Shown: piece by piece, positions 52,180-61,404 of the stretch | Layout of the letters: each line of letters begins with the position of its first letter | Position numbering within the stretch: position 1 is the stretch's first letter | Source: Lachnospiraceae bacterium | Lineage (GTDB): Bacteria > Bacillota_A > Clostridia > Lachnospirales > Lachnospiraceae | Assembly: GCA_016287765.1 (NCBI GenBank) | Contig: JAEEWS010000009.1 | Location: forward strand, 20,526-84,525 | Length of the DNA stretch: 64,000 nt | Direction of reading: 5' to 3' | The notes under the pieces: model-generated | Database searches by the model: none | Seen by the model: the letters and a program-made list of their open reading frames with translations, nothing else | Told to the model about the DNA's origin: nothing | Position numbers and translations under genes: made by a program

Positions 52180-54645
52180 ATGAACAACAATAATGGAAAG
52201 CAGTTTAAGCAGAGCATGTTTAAAACTGTGAAAGGTAAATTCGTTCTGATGGGTGCCGTAGGCATTTTTATCGCTTTGTCGATAGGTATCATCGGTATGA
52301 GATCAATGAGCGAGAACTCAAAAAGCAGTGAAGTTGTATCTTTAGTGAAAGATATCAGCGTGCTTCAGACCGAAAATCTGGCGAACGATGCTCTTTACCA
52401 GTATTATGTTGATGAGAGTTACATTAAGGCTACACTCAAGAACCTGGATGAAATGGAAAAAAAGGCAAATACCCTTAAGGAAGAGGGCGGAGATGTCTAT
52501 GCCGAATACATTGACAAGATATTAAAGAATGTGGCAAAGGACAAAGAGAATTATACCGAGCTTTTGGAATTCCATTCATCAAGAGGTTATTCCACAGAGA
52601 TCGGTAAATATAAGGAATTTGCCGCTTCAAGTTCAGACCTCAGTGCCAGCTTCAAATCCCTTGTAAACCACAATGAATGGTTTGAGATCCCCTGGGCTAC
52701 AGGTGGACCTGACGTAGGTGAGATGGTTACGATCGGTGATCATGATTATATCAAGCTGGTATATGAAGACAGATTACCCGTCATCGGTAAGAGAAATAAT
52801 ATCTGCTTGCGTGTGGGCGGTACTCTAACTTACAAGGGCGATTATTATGTAAAGAACATCTCTTTCTTAAGTGACAGCGCTGAAGCCAAGGTAGACCTTA
52901 CAACAATAGATAAGATCACCAGAGCCGGAGACGGTGTTGTGGACGCAGTATTTACCGAATTTGACGGCGAACCGGCTATTAAGGTTACAGGAAAGTTTGA
53001 TGCGGACAACAATCGTTGGGAGGAAGTACAGGCTACCATTTCCGTTCAGAAATATAATGTACAGAACTATACGACTTTAAGATATGAGCTTTATCTGGAT
53101 CCTGCGGTTTATGAAGGCCATGATTTCAGATACGGCGGATCCATGACCGGAGTTTATGGATATGCAAACACATTAAGCAGTATAGATAATAAGGTTAACA
53201 CCTACAGTAAGCTGATCGTTGAAGGTAAGGATATCACAGCTTCTCTTTCCGAGATCGAGACTTTGTTTGCCGAACTTGAAGAGAATATTCCCGCATATAC
53301 CACAGATCCTTCTCTTGCCGACGTGGCAATGGGATATCTTAAGATTAAAAAAGGCCTGTTTGAGGAAATCAAAAAGATCGATACTCAGACGGTAGCCATA
53401 AAGGCTGATAATGCTGAGATTAATGCTTCGCTTACAAGTCTTTGTGATCAGGTGCTGGATGTAGCCAATACCCAGATGAATGCTGTTAAGTCGAGCGTAA
53501 GTGTTGTCACTATCTCCTTTATTGCAGTGGGCGTTGTTGTTCTTCTTATCCTTATGAGCAGCGTAAGCCGCAGTATCAGAAAGAGTGTTAAGACCTTTAA
53601 GAAGGCGATCGATGAGATCGCTGCCGGTAATATAGCAGTAAGAGCAGACGCTTCCGGTAAGGATGAGTTCGCAATGTTCGCAGAAAGTTTGAACGGCTTT
53701 ATAGATGTGCTTCAGGGCATGGTATCCAAGGTTAAGTCCATGACCAATGTGCTTGCCGAGTCCGGTGTTGCGCTTGAGGAAAGTGCCAATAAGTCTAAAG
53801 AAGTTGCGATAAACCTTAATGAAGCTATTCACCAGATCTCTTCCGGTGCTGTTGAGCAGGCGGGAGATGTGGAAAGATCATCCCAGCAGATCATTGGTAT
53901 CCGTCAGAATATCAATCAGATCTTCGAAAGTGTTACAAACCTTTCCGAAAAGTCGGATGAGATGCATTCCAACGGCAAGGAAGCCAATGAGAATATGAAC
54001 AAGCTCACAAGGTCCAGTGACAAGACCATAGATGCTTTCCATAGGATCGAGGAGCAGGTACGTAAGACAGATGAATCCGTAGTAAAGATCCAGGATGCTA
54101 TCAGCCTCATCGCTTCCGTAGCAGACCAGATCAACCTTCTTTCACTTAATGCCAGCATTGAGGCAGCACGTGCGGGAGAGGCAGGTAAGGGCTTCGCAGT
54201 AGTTGCAACAGAAGTTGCCAAGCTTGCATCCCAGACCAATGAATCCGCTTCCATTATCGAGGGCATCATCCAGTCCCTTTCCGAAGAGTCCAATCGAACG
54301 GTTGAGACCATTAATGAGGCAGGTGAGTTCATTAAGAGCCAGAAGGGCGATATTGATTCCACTCATGACATCTTCTCAAATGTAAGCACAGGTATCGAGT
54401 ATACCCAGAGTGCAGTCATTGAGGTCCTCAAGCAGTCTCAGGCCTGCGAAGATTCCAGTGCTACCATTGTTGAGATCATGACGAATCTCTCCGCTATTTC
54501 CGAGGAGAATGCTGCTTCCGCCGAGACAACATCAAGTGCTATGACGCAGCTGAATTCAGAGACTGCAAGGCTTGCGGAGACTTCTGCGGAACTTAAGCAT
54601 ATTGCAGACACATTGAAGCAGGATCTGGATTTCTTTAAGATCTGA
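52180..54645 (+). CDS. Methyl-accepting chemotaxis protein with large extracellular domain
   Basis: 821 residues. Membrane helices at about residues 18-39 and 441-460 enclose an extracellular domain of roughly 400 residues of unrecognised type. HAMP at about 460-515 ([20 protein letters not shown]). Long signalling coiled coil with hairpin tip [20 protein letters not shown] and [17 protein letters not shown]. No adjacent flagellar or che genes. Strong AAAGGAG. Confidence 0.93.
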   Translation: MNNNNGKQFKQSMFKTVKGKFVLMGAVGIFIALSIGIIGMRSMSENSKSSEVVSLVKDISVLQTENLANDALYQYYVDESYIKATLKNLDEMEKKANTLKEEGGDVYAEYIDKILKNVAKDKENYTELLEFHSSRGYSTEIGKYKEFAASSSDLSASFKSLVNHNEWFEIPWATGGPDVGEMVTIGDHDYIKLVYEDRLPVIGKRNNICLRVGGTLTYKGDYYVKNISFLSDSAEAKVDLTTIDKITRAGDGVVDAVFTEFDGEPAIKVTGKFDADNNRWEEVQATISVQKYNVQNYTTLRYELYLDPAVYEGHDFRYGGSMTGVYGYANTLSSIDNKVNTYSKLIVEGKDITASLSEIETLFAELEENIPAYTTDPSLADVAMGYLKIKKGLFEEIKKIDTQTVAIKADNAEINASLTSLCDQVLDVANTQMNAVKSSVSVVTISFIAVGVVVLLILMSSVSRSIRKSVKTFKKAIDEIAAGNIAVRADASGKDEFAMFAESLNGFIDVLQGMVSKVKSMTNVLAESGVALEESANKSKEVAINLNEAIHQISSGAVEQAGDVERSSQQIIGIRQNINQIFESVTNLSEKSDEMHSNGKEANENMNKLTRSSDKTIDAFHRIEEQVRKTDESVVKIQDAISLIASVADQINLLSLNASIEAARAGEAGKGFAVVATEVAKLASQTNESASIIEGIIQSLSEESNRTVETINEAGEFIKSQKGDIDSTHDIFSNVSTGIEYTQSAVIEVLKQSQACEDSSATIVEIMTNLSAISEENAASAETTSSAMTQLNSETARLAETSAELKHIADTLKQDLDFFKI

Positions 54646-54660
54646 TAACAGCAATTTCAG

Positions 54661-54686
54661 GGCATCTTTTAAAAGGTGCCTTTTTT
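54661..54686 (+). terminator. Terminator after the chemoreceptor gene
   Basis: Perfect 10-bp stem GGCATCTTTT/AAAAGGTGCC (AT-rich, one G-T) then T6. Confidence 0.85.
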
Positions 54687-54720
54687 CTTTTGTGCATATC
54701 TTTTCTCGACCCCTCCTTAC

Positions 54721-54749
54721 TTGACAGTTGTAAAGGGTTAAAATATAAT
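54721..54749 (+). promoter_or_regulatory. Consensus promoter of the Nudix operon
   Basis: TTGACA, 17-bp spacer, TATAAT. Confidence 0.8.
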
Positions 54750-54797
54750 CCAGATGTTTAATGAAAGAAAAAAGCTTAAGGCATAAAATAAACGGAT

Positions 54798-55268
54798 GTG
54801 AGGCTTATGATAAGATCAACGCTATGCTATATGGAGAAGGAAGGGAACTATCTCATGCTGCTCCGAAACAAAAAGAAAAAAGACCTGAATAAGGGTAAAT
54901 GGATCGGAGTGGGCGGCAAGTTCGAAGAGAATGAAACTCCGGAAGAATGCCTGAAAAGAGAAGTACTGGAAGAAACAGGGGTTGTCCTCAAAAGATATGC
55001 CTTTCTGGGAATAGTGGAGTTCAGAAATGATGTTTGTGAGGATGAGGATATGTATCTTTTTACGGCATCAGAATGGGACGGAGATATAGATATGGATTGC
55101 ACCGAAGGGACCCTTAAATGGATACCCAAGGAAGAGATCATGGGGCTGGAACTTTGGGAAGGAGACAGAGTGTTCCTTAAGAAGATGCTGGAAGGTGTGA
55201 GATCTGTGGATCTGACCCTTTATTACCATGATAACGAATTGATCGGGACAGAAGAAAGGAAGAAGTAA
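54798..55268 (+). CDS. Nudix hydrolase (MutT/8-oxo-dGTPase-like)
   Basis: 156 residues. Complete Nudix box: GGKFEENETPEECLKREVLE followed by ETG, i.e. the GX5EX7REUXEEXGU pattern at about residues 38-60. IRSTLCYMEKEGNYLML and NKGKWIGVGG precede it. Start ATG at 54798. Probable nucleotide-pool sanitation; substrate not fixed. Directly followed (2 bp) by a gene of unknown function. Confidence 0.88.
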   Translation: MRLMIRSTLCYMEKEGNYLMLLRNKKKKDLNKGKWIGVGGKFEENETPEECLKREVLEETGVVLKRYAFLGIVEFRNDVCEDEDMYLFTASEWDGDIDMDCTEGTLKWIPKEEIMGLELWEGDRVFLKKMLEGVRSVDLTLYYHDNELIGTEERKK

Positions 55269-55270
55269 AA

Positions 55271-55972
55271 ATGATAGTACGTCATCAATACAGATGCAGT
55301 TTTAATGCATCCGCTAAAGGGGCCGGGTTCGATGAGGCTGTTGAAAGATGCAGAGATAAGGCCTTTGAACTTATAAAAAAAGGGAAGCTTTGTAACGCAT
55401 CCTTTTACAGATATGAGAATATGGGATTTTTACATCTTGAAGAGATCTCAGATAAGGGGGAAAAGAAGATAGATCCCGAATATCTTTTTTCGGACATTTT
55501 CCCTTTTCTTAAGCTTTGGCCCGGAGAAGAAGGAGATCGGGCTTTTGCACCCATGATAAAGGTGTATTATCAATGGGAACCTGAAGAAAACACGGATGAA
55601 TGGGAAAAGGAGAGAACCACGGACCAAAAGATCAGGGTGGGAAGGATAGCCTTTGTTTTCCCGGAAAAGCTCACATCCTATATAAGGTATCATAAGGCAC
55701 TTACTGATGAAGGGCTGAATAAAGGAGATAAATATGCCTATATCTCCATGCATGAGAATATTCTGTTTTCATACTATGAGGAACCCAGGAATAACGTGAA
55801 CATAAAAAATACAGATGAGCCCTCTACGGTCATAAATGAATGGCTGGATGTGAATCCGGAATCCCATTTTGACAGAGTTAAGGCCAAGGGTATGAACTTT
55901 CTTGTGATCCCCTGCCTTTTTACCGCTGACAGGGTGGAAACTAGTTGTAAAAATGTCAGGTTAAGTGTATAG
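55271..55972 (+). CDS. Hypothetical protein, unknown function
   Basis: 233 residues, soluble, no recognised domain. Trp/Tyr-rich middle (MIKVYYQWEPEENTDEWEKE) and a conserved-looking end (MNFLVIPCLFTADRVETSC). Located between Nudix and GH113 genes in one probable transcript, so a role in carbohydrate or nucleotide metabolism is possible but unsupported. Confidence 0.6.
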   Translation: MIVRHQYRCSFNASAKGAGFDEAVERCRDKAFELIKKGKLCNASFYRYENMGFLHLEEISDKGEKKIDPEYLFSDIFPFLKLWPGEEGDRAFAPMIKVYYQWEPEENTDEWEKERTTDQKIRVGRIAFVFPEKLTSYIRYHKALTDEGLNKGDKYAYISMHENILFSYYEEPRNNVNIKNTDEPSTVINEWLDVNPESHFDRVKAKGMNFLVIPCLFTADRVETSCKNVRLSV

Positions 55973-56009
55973 TCTACGTAAAATTCCTATTCGTGATAAG
56001 GAGTCGGTA

Positions 56010-56972
56010 ATGGAGATAAAAGGATATACATACGGCTATAAGGCCGTTAAAGGAACTTATAAAAGCGAAGCGGCTGTAAGAAGCCGTGAAGCACTCATGG
56101 AAACCGGGATCAACTGGGTTTGTCTTGCTTTTTCCGTAAGACAGAAGACCTATTCGTCCACGGAGATCTATTTTGATTACAGAAGGTCCGTTCCGGATCT
56201 GGAGATCATTTCCACGGTGGAGCATTTTAAAAAGAATAACGTGAAGGTCTGCCTTAAGCCGATGATAGACACAGAGGACGGCGTCTGGAGAGCGCAGATC
56301 GATTTCCCGGATCACACTATGTTTGAGGAAGATAAGTATTGGAAGACCTGGTTTGAGTATTATAAAGCGTATATCCTTCATTATGCGGAGATCGCAGAAT
56401 ATACCCATTGCGATATGCTGTGCCTGGGCTGTGAGATGCTGGGAACCGAGAGAAAAGAAGCTTATTGGAGAGATCTGATCGCTGATGTCAGAAAGGTTTA
56501 TTCCGGAAAACTGACCTATAACACAAACCATGGCAGAGAAGATGAGGCCGCCTGGTATGATGCCATAGATTATATCGGAACCTCCGCCTATTACAGAGTG
56601 GCAAAAGAGGGCGGTGCTTCTGCCGAAGAGATGAAGGCCGAATGGGAAAAGATAGCGGAAAAACTGGAAAAGACCTCCGAAAGAGTAAAGAAGCCCATCA
56701 TCTTCATGGAGATCGGCTGCAGAAGCGCAAGAGGCTGTGCGACCATGCCCTGGGATTTCATGAGAAAGGAATTCCCTCACGATGAGGATGAGCAGGCTAA
56801 CTTCTATGAGTCCTGCCTTTCCGTATTTTACGATAAGCCCTGGTTTGCCGGCGTTTTCTGGTGGGATTGGAGCCCCACGATCTATGAAACCCGTGAAGAA
56901 GCGGCTAAGGATAATGACTTCAACATCCATCTCAAAAAAGCCGAGGATATTATAAAAAAGTGGTATGCTTAA
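56010..56972 (+). CDS. GH113-like glycoside hydrolase (beta-mannanase family)
   Basis: 320 residues from ATG at 56010 (AAGGAG). TIM-barrel pattern with TGINWVCLAFSVRQ, NNVKVCLKPMID, LCLGCEMLGTE (acid/base E142), DYIGTSAYYRV and KPIIFMEIGCRS (nucleophile E234), then FAGVFWWDWSP. These match GH113 (clan A). No signal peptide, so it should act on imported oligosaccharides. Mannan-type or related beta-1,4 substrate by family. Confidence 0.82.
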   Translation: MEIKGYTYGYKAVKGTYKSEAAVRSREALMETGINWVCLAFSVRQKTYSSTEIYFDYRRSVPDLEIISTVEHFKKNNVKVCLKPMIDTEDGVWRAQIDFPDHTMFEEDKYWKTWFEYYKAYILHYAEIAEYTHCDMLCLGCEMLGTERKEAYWRDLIADVRKVYSGKLTYNTNHGREDEAAWYDAIDYIGTSAYYRVAKEGGASAEEMKAEWEKIAEKLEKTSERVKKPIIFMEIGCRSARGCATMPWDFMRKEFPHDEDEQANFYESCLSVFYDKPWFAGVFWWDWSPTIYETREEAAKDNDFNIHLKKAEDIIKKWYA

Positions 56973-57004
56973 CATTGGATGATTATATCAGATGCATGAA
57001 AAAA

Positions 57005-57028
57005 CGGCCGTCCCCGGGAGGATGGCCG
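57005..57028. terminator. Hairpin between GH113 and a chemoreceptor gene
   Basis: 9-bp stem CGGCCGTCC/GGATGGCCG with one G-T pair. Only short A/T runs flank it; probably a convergent-gene terminator. Confidence 0.6.
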
Positions 57029-57045
57029 ATTTACTGTTATACTGA

Positions 57046-58386
57046 TCAAAACCTGAATTTCTGAGCTTCGTTGTTGAGCTCTATGGCAAGTGCTGCCAGC
57101 TCTTCCGAAACACCGGTTATGTTATCTATGGATTCGCTGTTGCTTTCAACCGCGGCCATTACTTCTTCGGCTGCGGCTGCATTGTCCTGAGCCTTGGCGG
57201 AAAGTTCGCCGATCATGTTCTTAAGTGAATCACGACTTCCTTCCATCTGCTTACTGGAAGCTGAAAGTCTGTCAACGTTATCGTTTATATCCCCTACGGA
57301 CACTTCGATCTCAGTGAATTTATCCTTTGTATAGCTTACGGACTGCTCCTGAGCCTGGAAGGATGTTTCCATTCCCGCCATGTTGTCGGCTGCTTCCTGA
57401 GTCTTTTGAAGAAGTTCTTCAATGATGGAGGATATTTCACTTGTAAGACGATTAGTTTCTTCGGCAAGTGAGCCTATCTCGCCCGCAACCACCGAGAAAC
57501 CGCGGCCTGCTTCGCCTGCTCTGGCGGCTTCTATGGAAGCGTTTAAGGAAAGAAGATTGGTCTGGCTGGAAATGTCATTGATCGCTTTACTTGCGTCTTC
57601 GATCTTTTTAACCTGTTCATTGTTCTGGGTAAGGGCATCCTTTACAAGGGTTACGGCCTTATTGGTTTCGGCTGTCTTTTTTATCAGTTCGTTGATGACT
57701 TTAATACCGTCGTCCTTTACTTCTTTGATCTTTACCGAAGTGTCATGAAGAGCGGCTGTATCACTGATGGTGGTATTTATCCTGTCAGACATTGCTTCCA
57801 CTATATCCGTTCCTTTGGAAGTCTCATTAGCCTGCTCCGTGGCAACGGTGCTGACCTTTTCCATGGCCTTGTTGATCTCTGCGGAGCTTTCATTGACCGC
57901 AATTGTCTTTTCGGCCAACTGTTCCGAACTTCCCTGAAGTGCGTTGGAAGACATGGCGATCTTCTTGGCCATCCCTATAAGGTTTTCGTGCATGGTTAGA
58001 AGACATCTTGCCATATTTCCGATCTCATCATTTCGGGATGAAATGGTCTCCACATATCTGAAGTTCTCATCCGTCGAAAGATTGTACTCCGATATATTGG
58101 TGATCTGGGTATCACAGGCTTTGATGGGTTTAATGATGCTTTTCTTAATGTAAAGATAGAGCAGGATTATTGTAACCGCTGTTGCGAACAGGCTTAAAAC
58201 TATTACCATTGCTTTGGCGTTCACGAGCCTCGCATTTGTTTCAGCCGCTGTAAGTGAACCTGCTCTGGCAACGTGTCTTTCCATGAGCTTTATGGCTACC
58301 ATATCAACAAACGCAAAACCTACCGTGAGACTTACCAACATGGTGATAACAATAGTTCTTAATATGCTCCGCCTACTTTTCTTCAT
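57046..58386 (-). CDS. Methyl-accepting chemotaxis protein with minimal sensor region
   Basis: 446 residues. Two membrane helices (about 8-30 and 53-75) separated by only about 22 residues, so no extracellular ligand domain. HAMP-like region follows, then the signalling domain with [16 protein letters not shown] tip ([20 protein letters not shown]) and [18 protein letters not shown]. May sense membrane state or an intracellular signal. Confidence 0.9.
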   Translation of the reverse strand: MKKSRRSILRTIVITMLVSLTVGFAFVDMVAIKLMERHVARAGSLTAAETNARLVNAKAMVIVLSLFATAVTIILLYLYIKKSIIKPIKACDTQITNISEYNLSTDENFRYVETISSRNDEIGNMARCLLTMHENLIGMAKKIAMSSNALQGSSEQLAEKTIAVNESSAEINKAMEKVSTVATEQANETSKGTDIVEAMSDRINTTISDTAALHDTSVKIKEVKDDGIKVINELIKKTAETNKAVTLVKDALTQNNEQVKKIEDASKAINDISSQTNLLSLNASIEAARAGEAGRGFSVVAGEIGSLAEETNRLTSEISSIIEELLQKTQEAADNMAGMETSFQAQEQSVSYTKDKFTEIEVSVGDINDNVDRLSASSKQMEGSRDSLKNMIGELSAKAQDNAAAAEEVMAAVESNSESIDNITGVSEELAALAIELNNEAQKFRF

Positions 58387-58598
58387 AGGGAACCTCCTAA
58401 CTGTAATTGATAAAAAACATGAATCTGTTGCTTAAAAGTGAAATTCTCTTTATCCTGTCGAAATAAATATGGGACTTCTGTATTATATCACCTATGAACA
58501 ACTTTTGAACAATTTGGCTAAATATTTTCTAATTATTTAATTATTTAAGACGTATAGGCAGATAATCATAATATTCTGAAATAATTGCATTTTGGAGC

Positions 58599-58650
58599 AT
58601 AAAAAAGGGCTATTTTAAGATCTTAAGTGATCTCGAAATAACCTTTTAAA
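58599..58650 (-). terminator. Terminator of the second MATE gene
   Basis: Minus strand: long stem around AAAGGTTATTTCGAGATC and GATCTTAAAATAGCCC with a 6-nt loop, followed by TTTTTTAT. Confidence 0.8.
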
Positions 58651-58658
58651 AGATACTG

Positions 58659-60029
58659 TTATTCGTTGGACACGGGATATTGCAGGATTTCCTTCCACTT
58701 CTTTGAAAACAGATAATAGAAGATCATTCCGAACATCCCGAAGGCAAAACTGATTGGGAAACAGAGCATGATATAGGTGCTGTCAAAGTAAATGGAGATC
58801 AGGTAGGCGACGGGTATCCTTACGGCCCAGAGCATAAGCAGGCTTATAAAGGTGGAGTACTTTATGAGACCTACGCCGTTTATTATGTTGCTTATGGAGT
58901 TGTAAACGGCGAAGCACCATTGACCCGCAAGAACGATGATAACATATCTCTCTGCATACATGAGAACCACCTCATCCTGGGAGAAGAAACGAAGTATCGG
59001 CATTCTGAGGGCGATGAAGATCAATCCGAACAAAAGCGTTATCCCGCCCGAAACCGCAGGAATGAGGATGTAACCTTTTCTTAAACGGTCGTACTTTCCG
59101 GCACCGAAGTTTTGACCTGAAAATGTGCTGGCAGCAGAAGAAAAGCCGCTGATGGCAATGTTGGCAAGGCTGGTTACTCTGCCGGCAACCGACAGACCTG
59201 CCATAAAATCGGAACCGTTGGCGTTTACCAGTGTCTGCATCATCATATGTCCGAAAGCAAAAAGAGATTGATTGATGCCGATAGGTATGCCTATGGAAAG
59301 AATGCTCTTAAGTTCTTTCCCGGACATATGTTTTGGCAGGAAGGTAAATTCCAGCTCCGGGAATTTTTTGATGATGTAGATAACACTTATCAGCCAGGAC
59401 AGATACATGGAGATAATGGTGGAAACTGCTGCGCCCGCAACTCCGAGACCGAGAAGAGGAACGAAGATCAGGTCAAGGATAATGTTGGTAAAGCAGGAAA
59501 CCATCAAAAACCAGAGGGAGGCTTTGCTGTCGCCCATTCCTCTGAGTATGCCCGCGTTCATATTGTAGCCGAGGTTCCCCAGAGCACCGAAGAAAAGGAT
59601 CCTTGTATAGGTAACGGCCTGATCCATGGTGTCTTCAGGCACGTCCATCATCTTCATTATAAGAGGAGACACAAAGAAGCCCAGGATGGCCAGGGGGATA
59701 CCACAAATGAAAACGAAAGAATGGGCTGTTTCGCAGGCACTTTTGAGCCTTGCCTGTTTTCCGGCGCCGATATATTGGGAGGCACGGATGGAAACACCGC
59801 CTCCGATGCCCAGAAAGACGCAGAGCAGGACCTCTACCGGCTGGGAACTGGTGCCCATGGCGGCGAGAGCTGTTTTGTCACAGAAGTTTCCCACCACAAG
59901 AGTGTCCACAGTAGTATAAAGCTGCTGTAAAATGTTACCCAGGACTATGGGAATTGCAAACAGGATTATATTCTTGATGATATTACCCTGTGTCATGTTT
60001 ATTTTTTTGGCTGATCTTTTGTTATCCAT
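58659..60029 (-). CDS. MATE-family efflux transporter
   Basis: 456 residues from ATG at 60029; the ATG two codons earlier leaves only one base from AGGAAG, so the second is chosen. About 12 membrane helices, N-terminal QLYTTVDTLVVGNFCDKTAL and inverted-repeat topology typical of DinF/NorM-type carriers. Substrate unknown. A different subgroup from the MATE gene at 2082-3461. Confidence 0.9.
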   Translation of the reverse strand: MDNKRSAKKINMTQGNIIKNIILFAIPIVLGNILQQLYTTVDTLVVGNFCDKTALAAMGTSSQPVEVLLCVFLGIGGGVSIRASQYIGAGKQARLKSACETAHSFVFICGIPLAILGFFVSPLIMKMMDVPEDTMDQAVTYTRILFFGALGNLGYNMNAGILRGMGDSKASLWFLMVSCFTNIILDLIFVPLLGLGVAGAAVSTIISMYLSWLISVIYIIKKFPELEFTFLPKHMSGKELKSILSIGIPIGINQSLFAFGHMMMQTLVNANGSDFMAGLSVAGRVTSLANIAISGFSSAASTFSGQNFGAGKYDRLRKGYILIPAVSGGITLLFGLIFIALRMPILRFFSQDEVVLMYAERYVIIVLAGQWCFAVYNSISNIINGVGLIKYSTFISLLMLWAVRIPVAYLISIYFDSTYIMLCFPISFAFGMFGMIFYYLFSKKWKEILQYPVSNE

Positions 60030-60145
60030 TTTCATTCTTCCTATCTTATCTTCATAGCGATTATAACCCTCATTCGGATCCGTTGCAAATTATTAAAATA
60101 TTAAGATAGCGTCAAGTTTTATTCGAAAAAAGGGCATATATCTTG

Positions 60146-60188
60146 TTGACAATTATTACGGTTAGTGATATATTACGGTAAACGTAAT
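60146..60188 (+). promoter_or_regulatory. Promoter and palindromic operator of the CPBP gene
   Basis: TTGACA (60146-60151), 17 bp, TATATT (60169-60174). The perfect inverted repeat ATTACG-GTAAA-CGTAAT at 60172-60188 overlaps the -10 and expected start, and a half site ATTACGG lies in the spacer. This fits control by a dimeric repressor not seen in the window. Confidence 0.7.
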
Positions 60189-60222
60189 AGTGAGGCCTAA
60201 AAAGGCCTGTAAGGAGGAGACT

Positions 60223-60900
60223 ATGAATAACGAGAAGAAGAACAATGAATTGGTCCGTGTCATATTGGCCTTTTTGGGGACTATGGCAGGATGCATCGGA
60301 GTCAGGGCATTCAACATTTATGTGCTTATGTCCTTGCCTTTGGGAGCAAGGATCGTAAGCATGATAGTTGTTTATTGGCTGATCGCGTTGATACCCATTA
60401 TCATCATGCTTATCGATAAGGATAAGCTTACAGATTACGGCTTCAAACGGGAAAAAATGGGAAACCAGATCCTTGCGGGGCTTGGTGTGGGCATCGCAAT
60501 GTCTGTAGTGCTGACATTGATACCGCATCTGGCAGGTTTGGGTAATTATGTTGACAACGGAAACAGATATCAATTCCTTTGGCAGTTTATTTTTGAGTTT
60601 GTTTATTGTATAATAAGCGTTGCATTTACCGAGGAATTTGTATTCCGTGGGTTATTGTATGAGAAGATAAGGCGCATCGGAAATTCGGAGATAGCAGCAG
60701 TGATCGGTTCATCCCTGCTTTTTGGTTTTTTCCACATCCTTAACGGTAATCTGATCCAGGTGGGCATTACTGCACTTATAGGTTTGTTCTTCTGCCTTTG
60801 CAGGTTAAAGATCAAAAATTGCTCAACTTTATCCCTCATTATCGCTCACGGTGTATATGATGCCTTGATCTCGGTCTGGATATTTGTCTTTGCCGGATAA
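60223..60900 (+). CDS. CPBP-family intramembrane protease (CAAX/bacteriocin-processing type)
   Basis: 225 residues from ATG at 60223 (AAGGAGGA). About six to eight membrane helices. Motifs of the family: FTEEFVFRGLLYEKIRR (EExxxR), SLLFGFFHILNG (FxxxH) and IIAHGVYDAL (HxxxN/D). Inner-membrane location. Members process or protect against peptides or act in immunity. Next to pptA. Confidence 0.87.
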   Translation: MNNEKKNNELVRVILAFLGTMAGCIGVRAFNIYVLMSLPLGARIVSMIVVYWLIALIPIIIMLIDKDKLTDYGFKREKMGNQILAGLGVGIAMSVVLTLIPHLAGLGNYVDNGNRYQFLWQFIFEFVYCIISVAFTEEFVFRGLLYEKIRRIGNSEIAAVIGSSLLFGFFHILNGNLIQVGITALIGLFFCLCRLKIKNCSTLSLIIAHGVYDALISVWIFVFAG

Positions 60901-60949
60901 GAGATCCTATGCTTGACAAAAGTAACCAATAATAAGGAGGACAAAAGAT

Positions 60950-61180
60950 ATGCCGCATGTGGAGATTAAATGCTTTCCGGGGAGAACTGAGGAGCAAAAG
61001 ACGATCTGTGCCGAAAAGATCGCAGAGATAATAGCAGAAAGCCTGGGATGCGAAACCAAGAGTGTTTCCGTAGCAATTAAGGATATTGAAAAGGACAAGT
61101 GGAAAAGTGATGTCTGGGATAAAGACATTGCTCCCGAAATGGACAGGCTTTATAAAAAACCGGGATATACCTGTGAATAA
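60950..61180 (+). CDS. pptA: 4-oxalocrotonate tautomerase family protein PptA
   Basis: 76 residues; after Met removal Pro is the catalytic N terminus (MPHVEIKCFPGRTEEQK). Ends LYKKPGYTCE, nearly as E. coli PptA/YdcE. Dimeric keto-enol tautomerase; physiological substrate unknown. 49 bp after the CPBP gene with TAAGGAGG, likely the same transcript. Confidence 0.88.
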   Translation: MPHVEIKCFPGRTEEQKTICAEKIAEIIAESLGCETKSVSVAIKDIEKDKWKSDVWDKDIAPEMDRLYKKPGYTCE

Positions 61181-61210
61181 TTTTTTGCTTTACAGAGCAG
61201 GTTAAAGATC

Positions 61211-61236
61211 AAGAGACCGTTACAGGTCTCTTTTTT
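61211..61236 (+). terminator. Terminator after pptA
   Basis: 8-bp stem AAGAGACC/GGTCTCTT, loop GTTACA, followed by TTTTTT. Confidence 0.85.
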
Positions 61237-61404
61237 GTTTGGTATCAGCAGGGATCGGGTGACTGTAAATTACCTTATAAAAGGACGGATTTTATAAGAT
61301 TACTGCAAAGCTTAAGGCAGGTATAATAATATCGGCTGATTTTTGGCATAAGTTTTTAAACAGGATCTTACCAAATGGTGATCGTTGCAAAATGGAGGAG
61401 AAAG

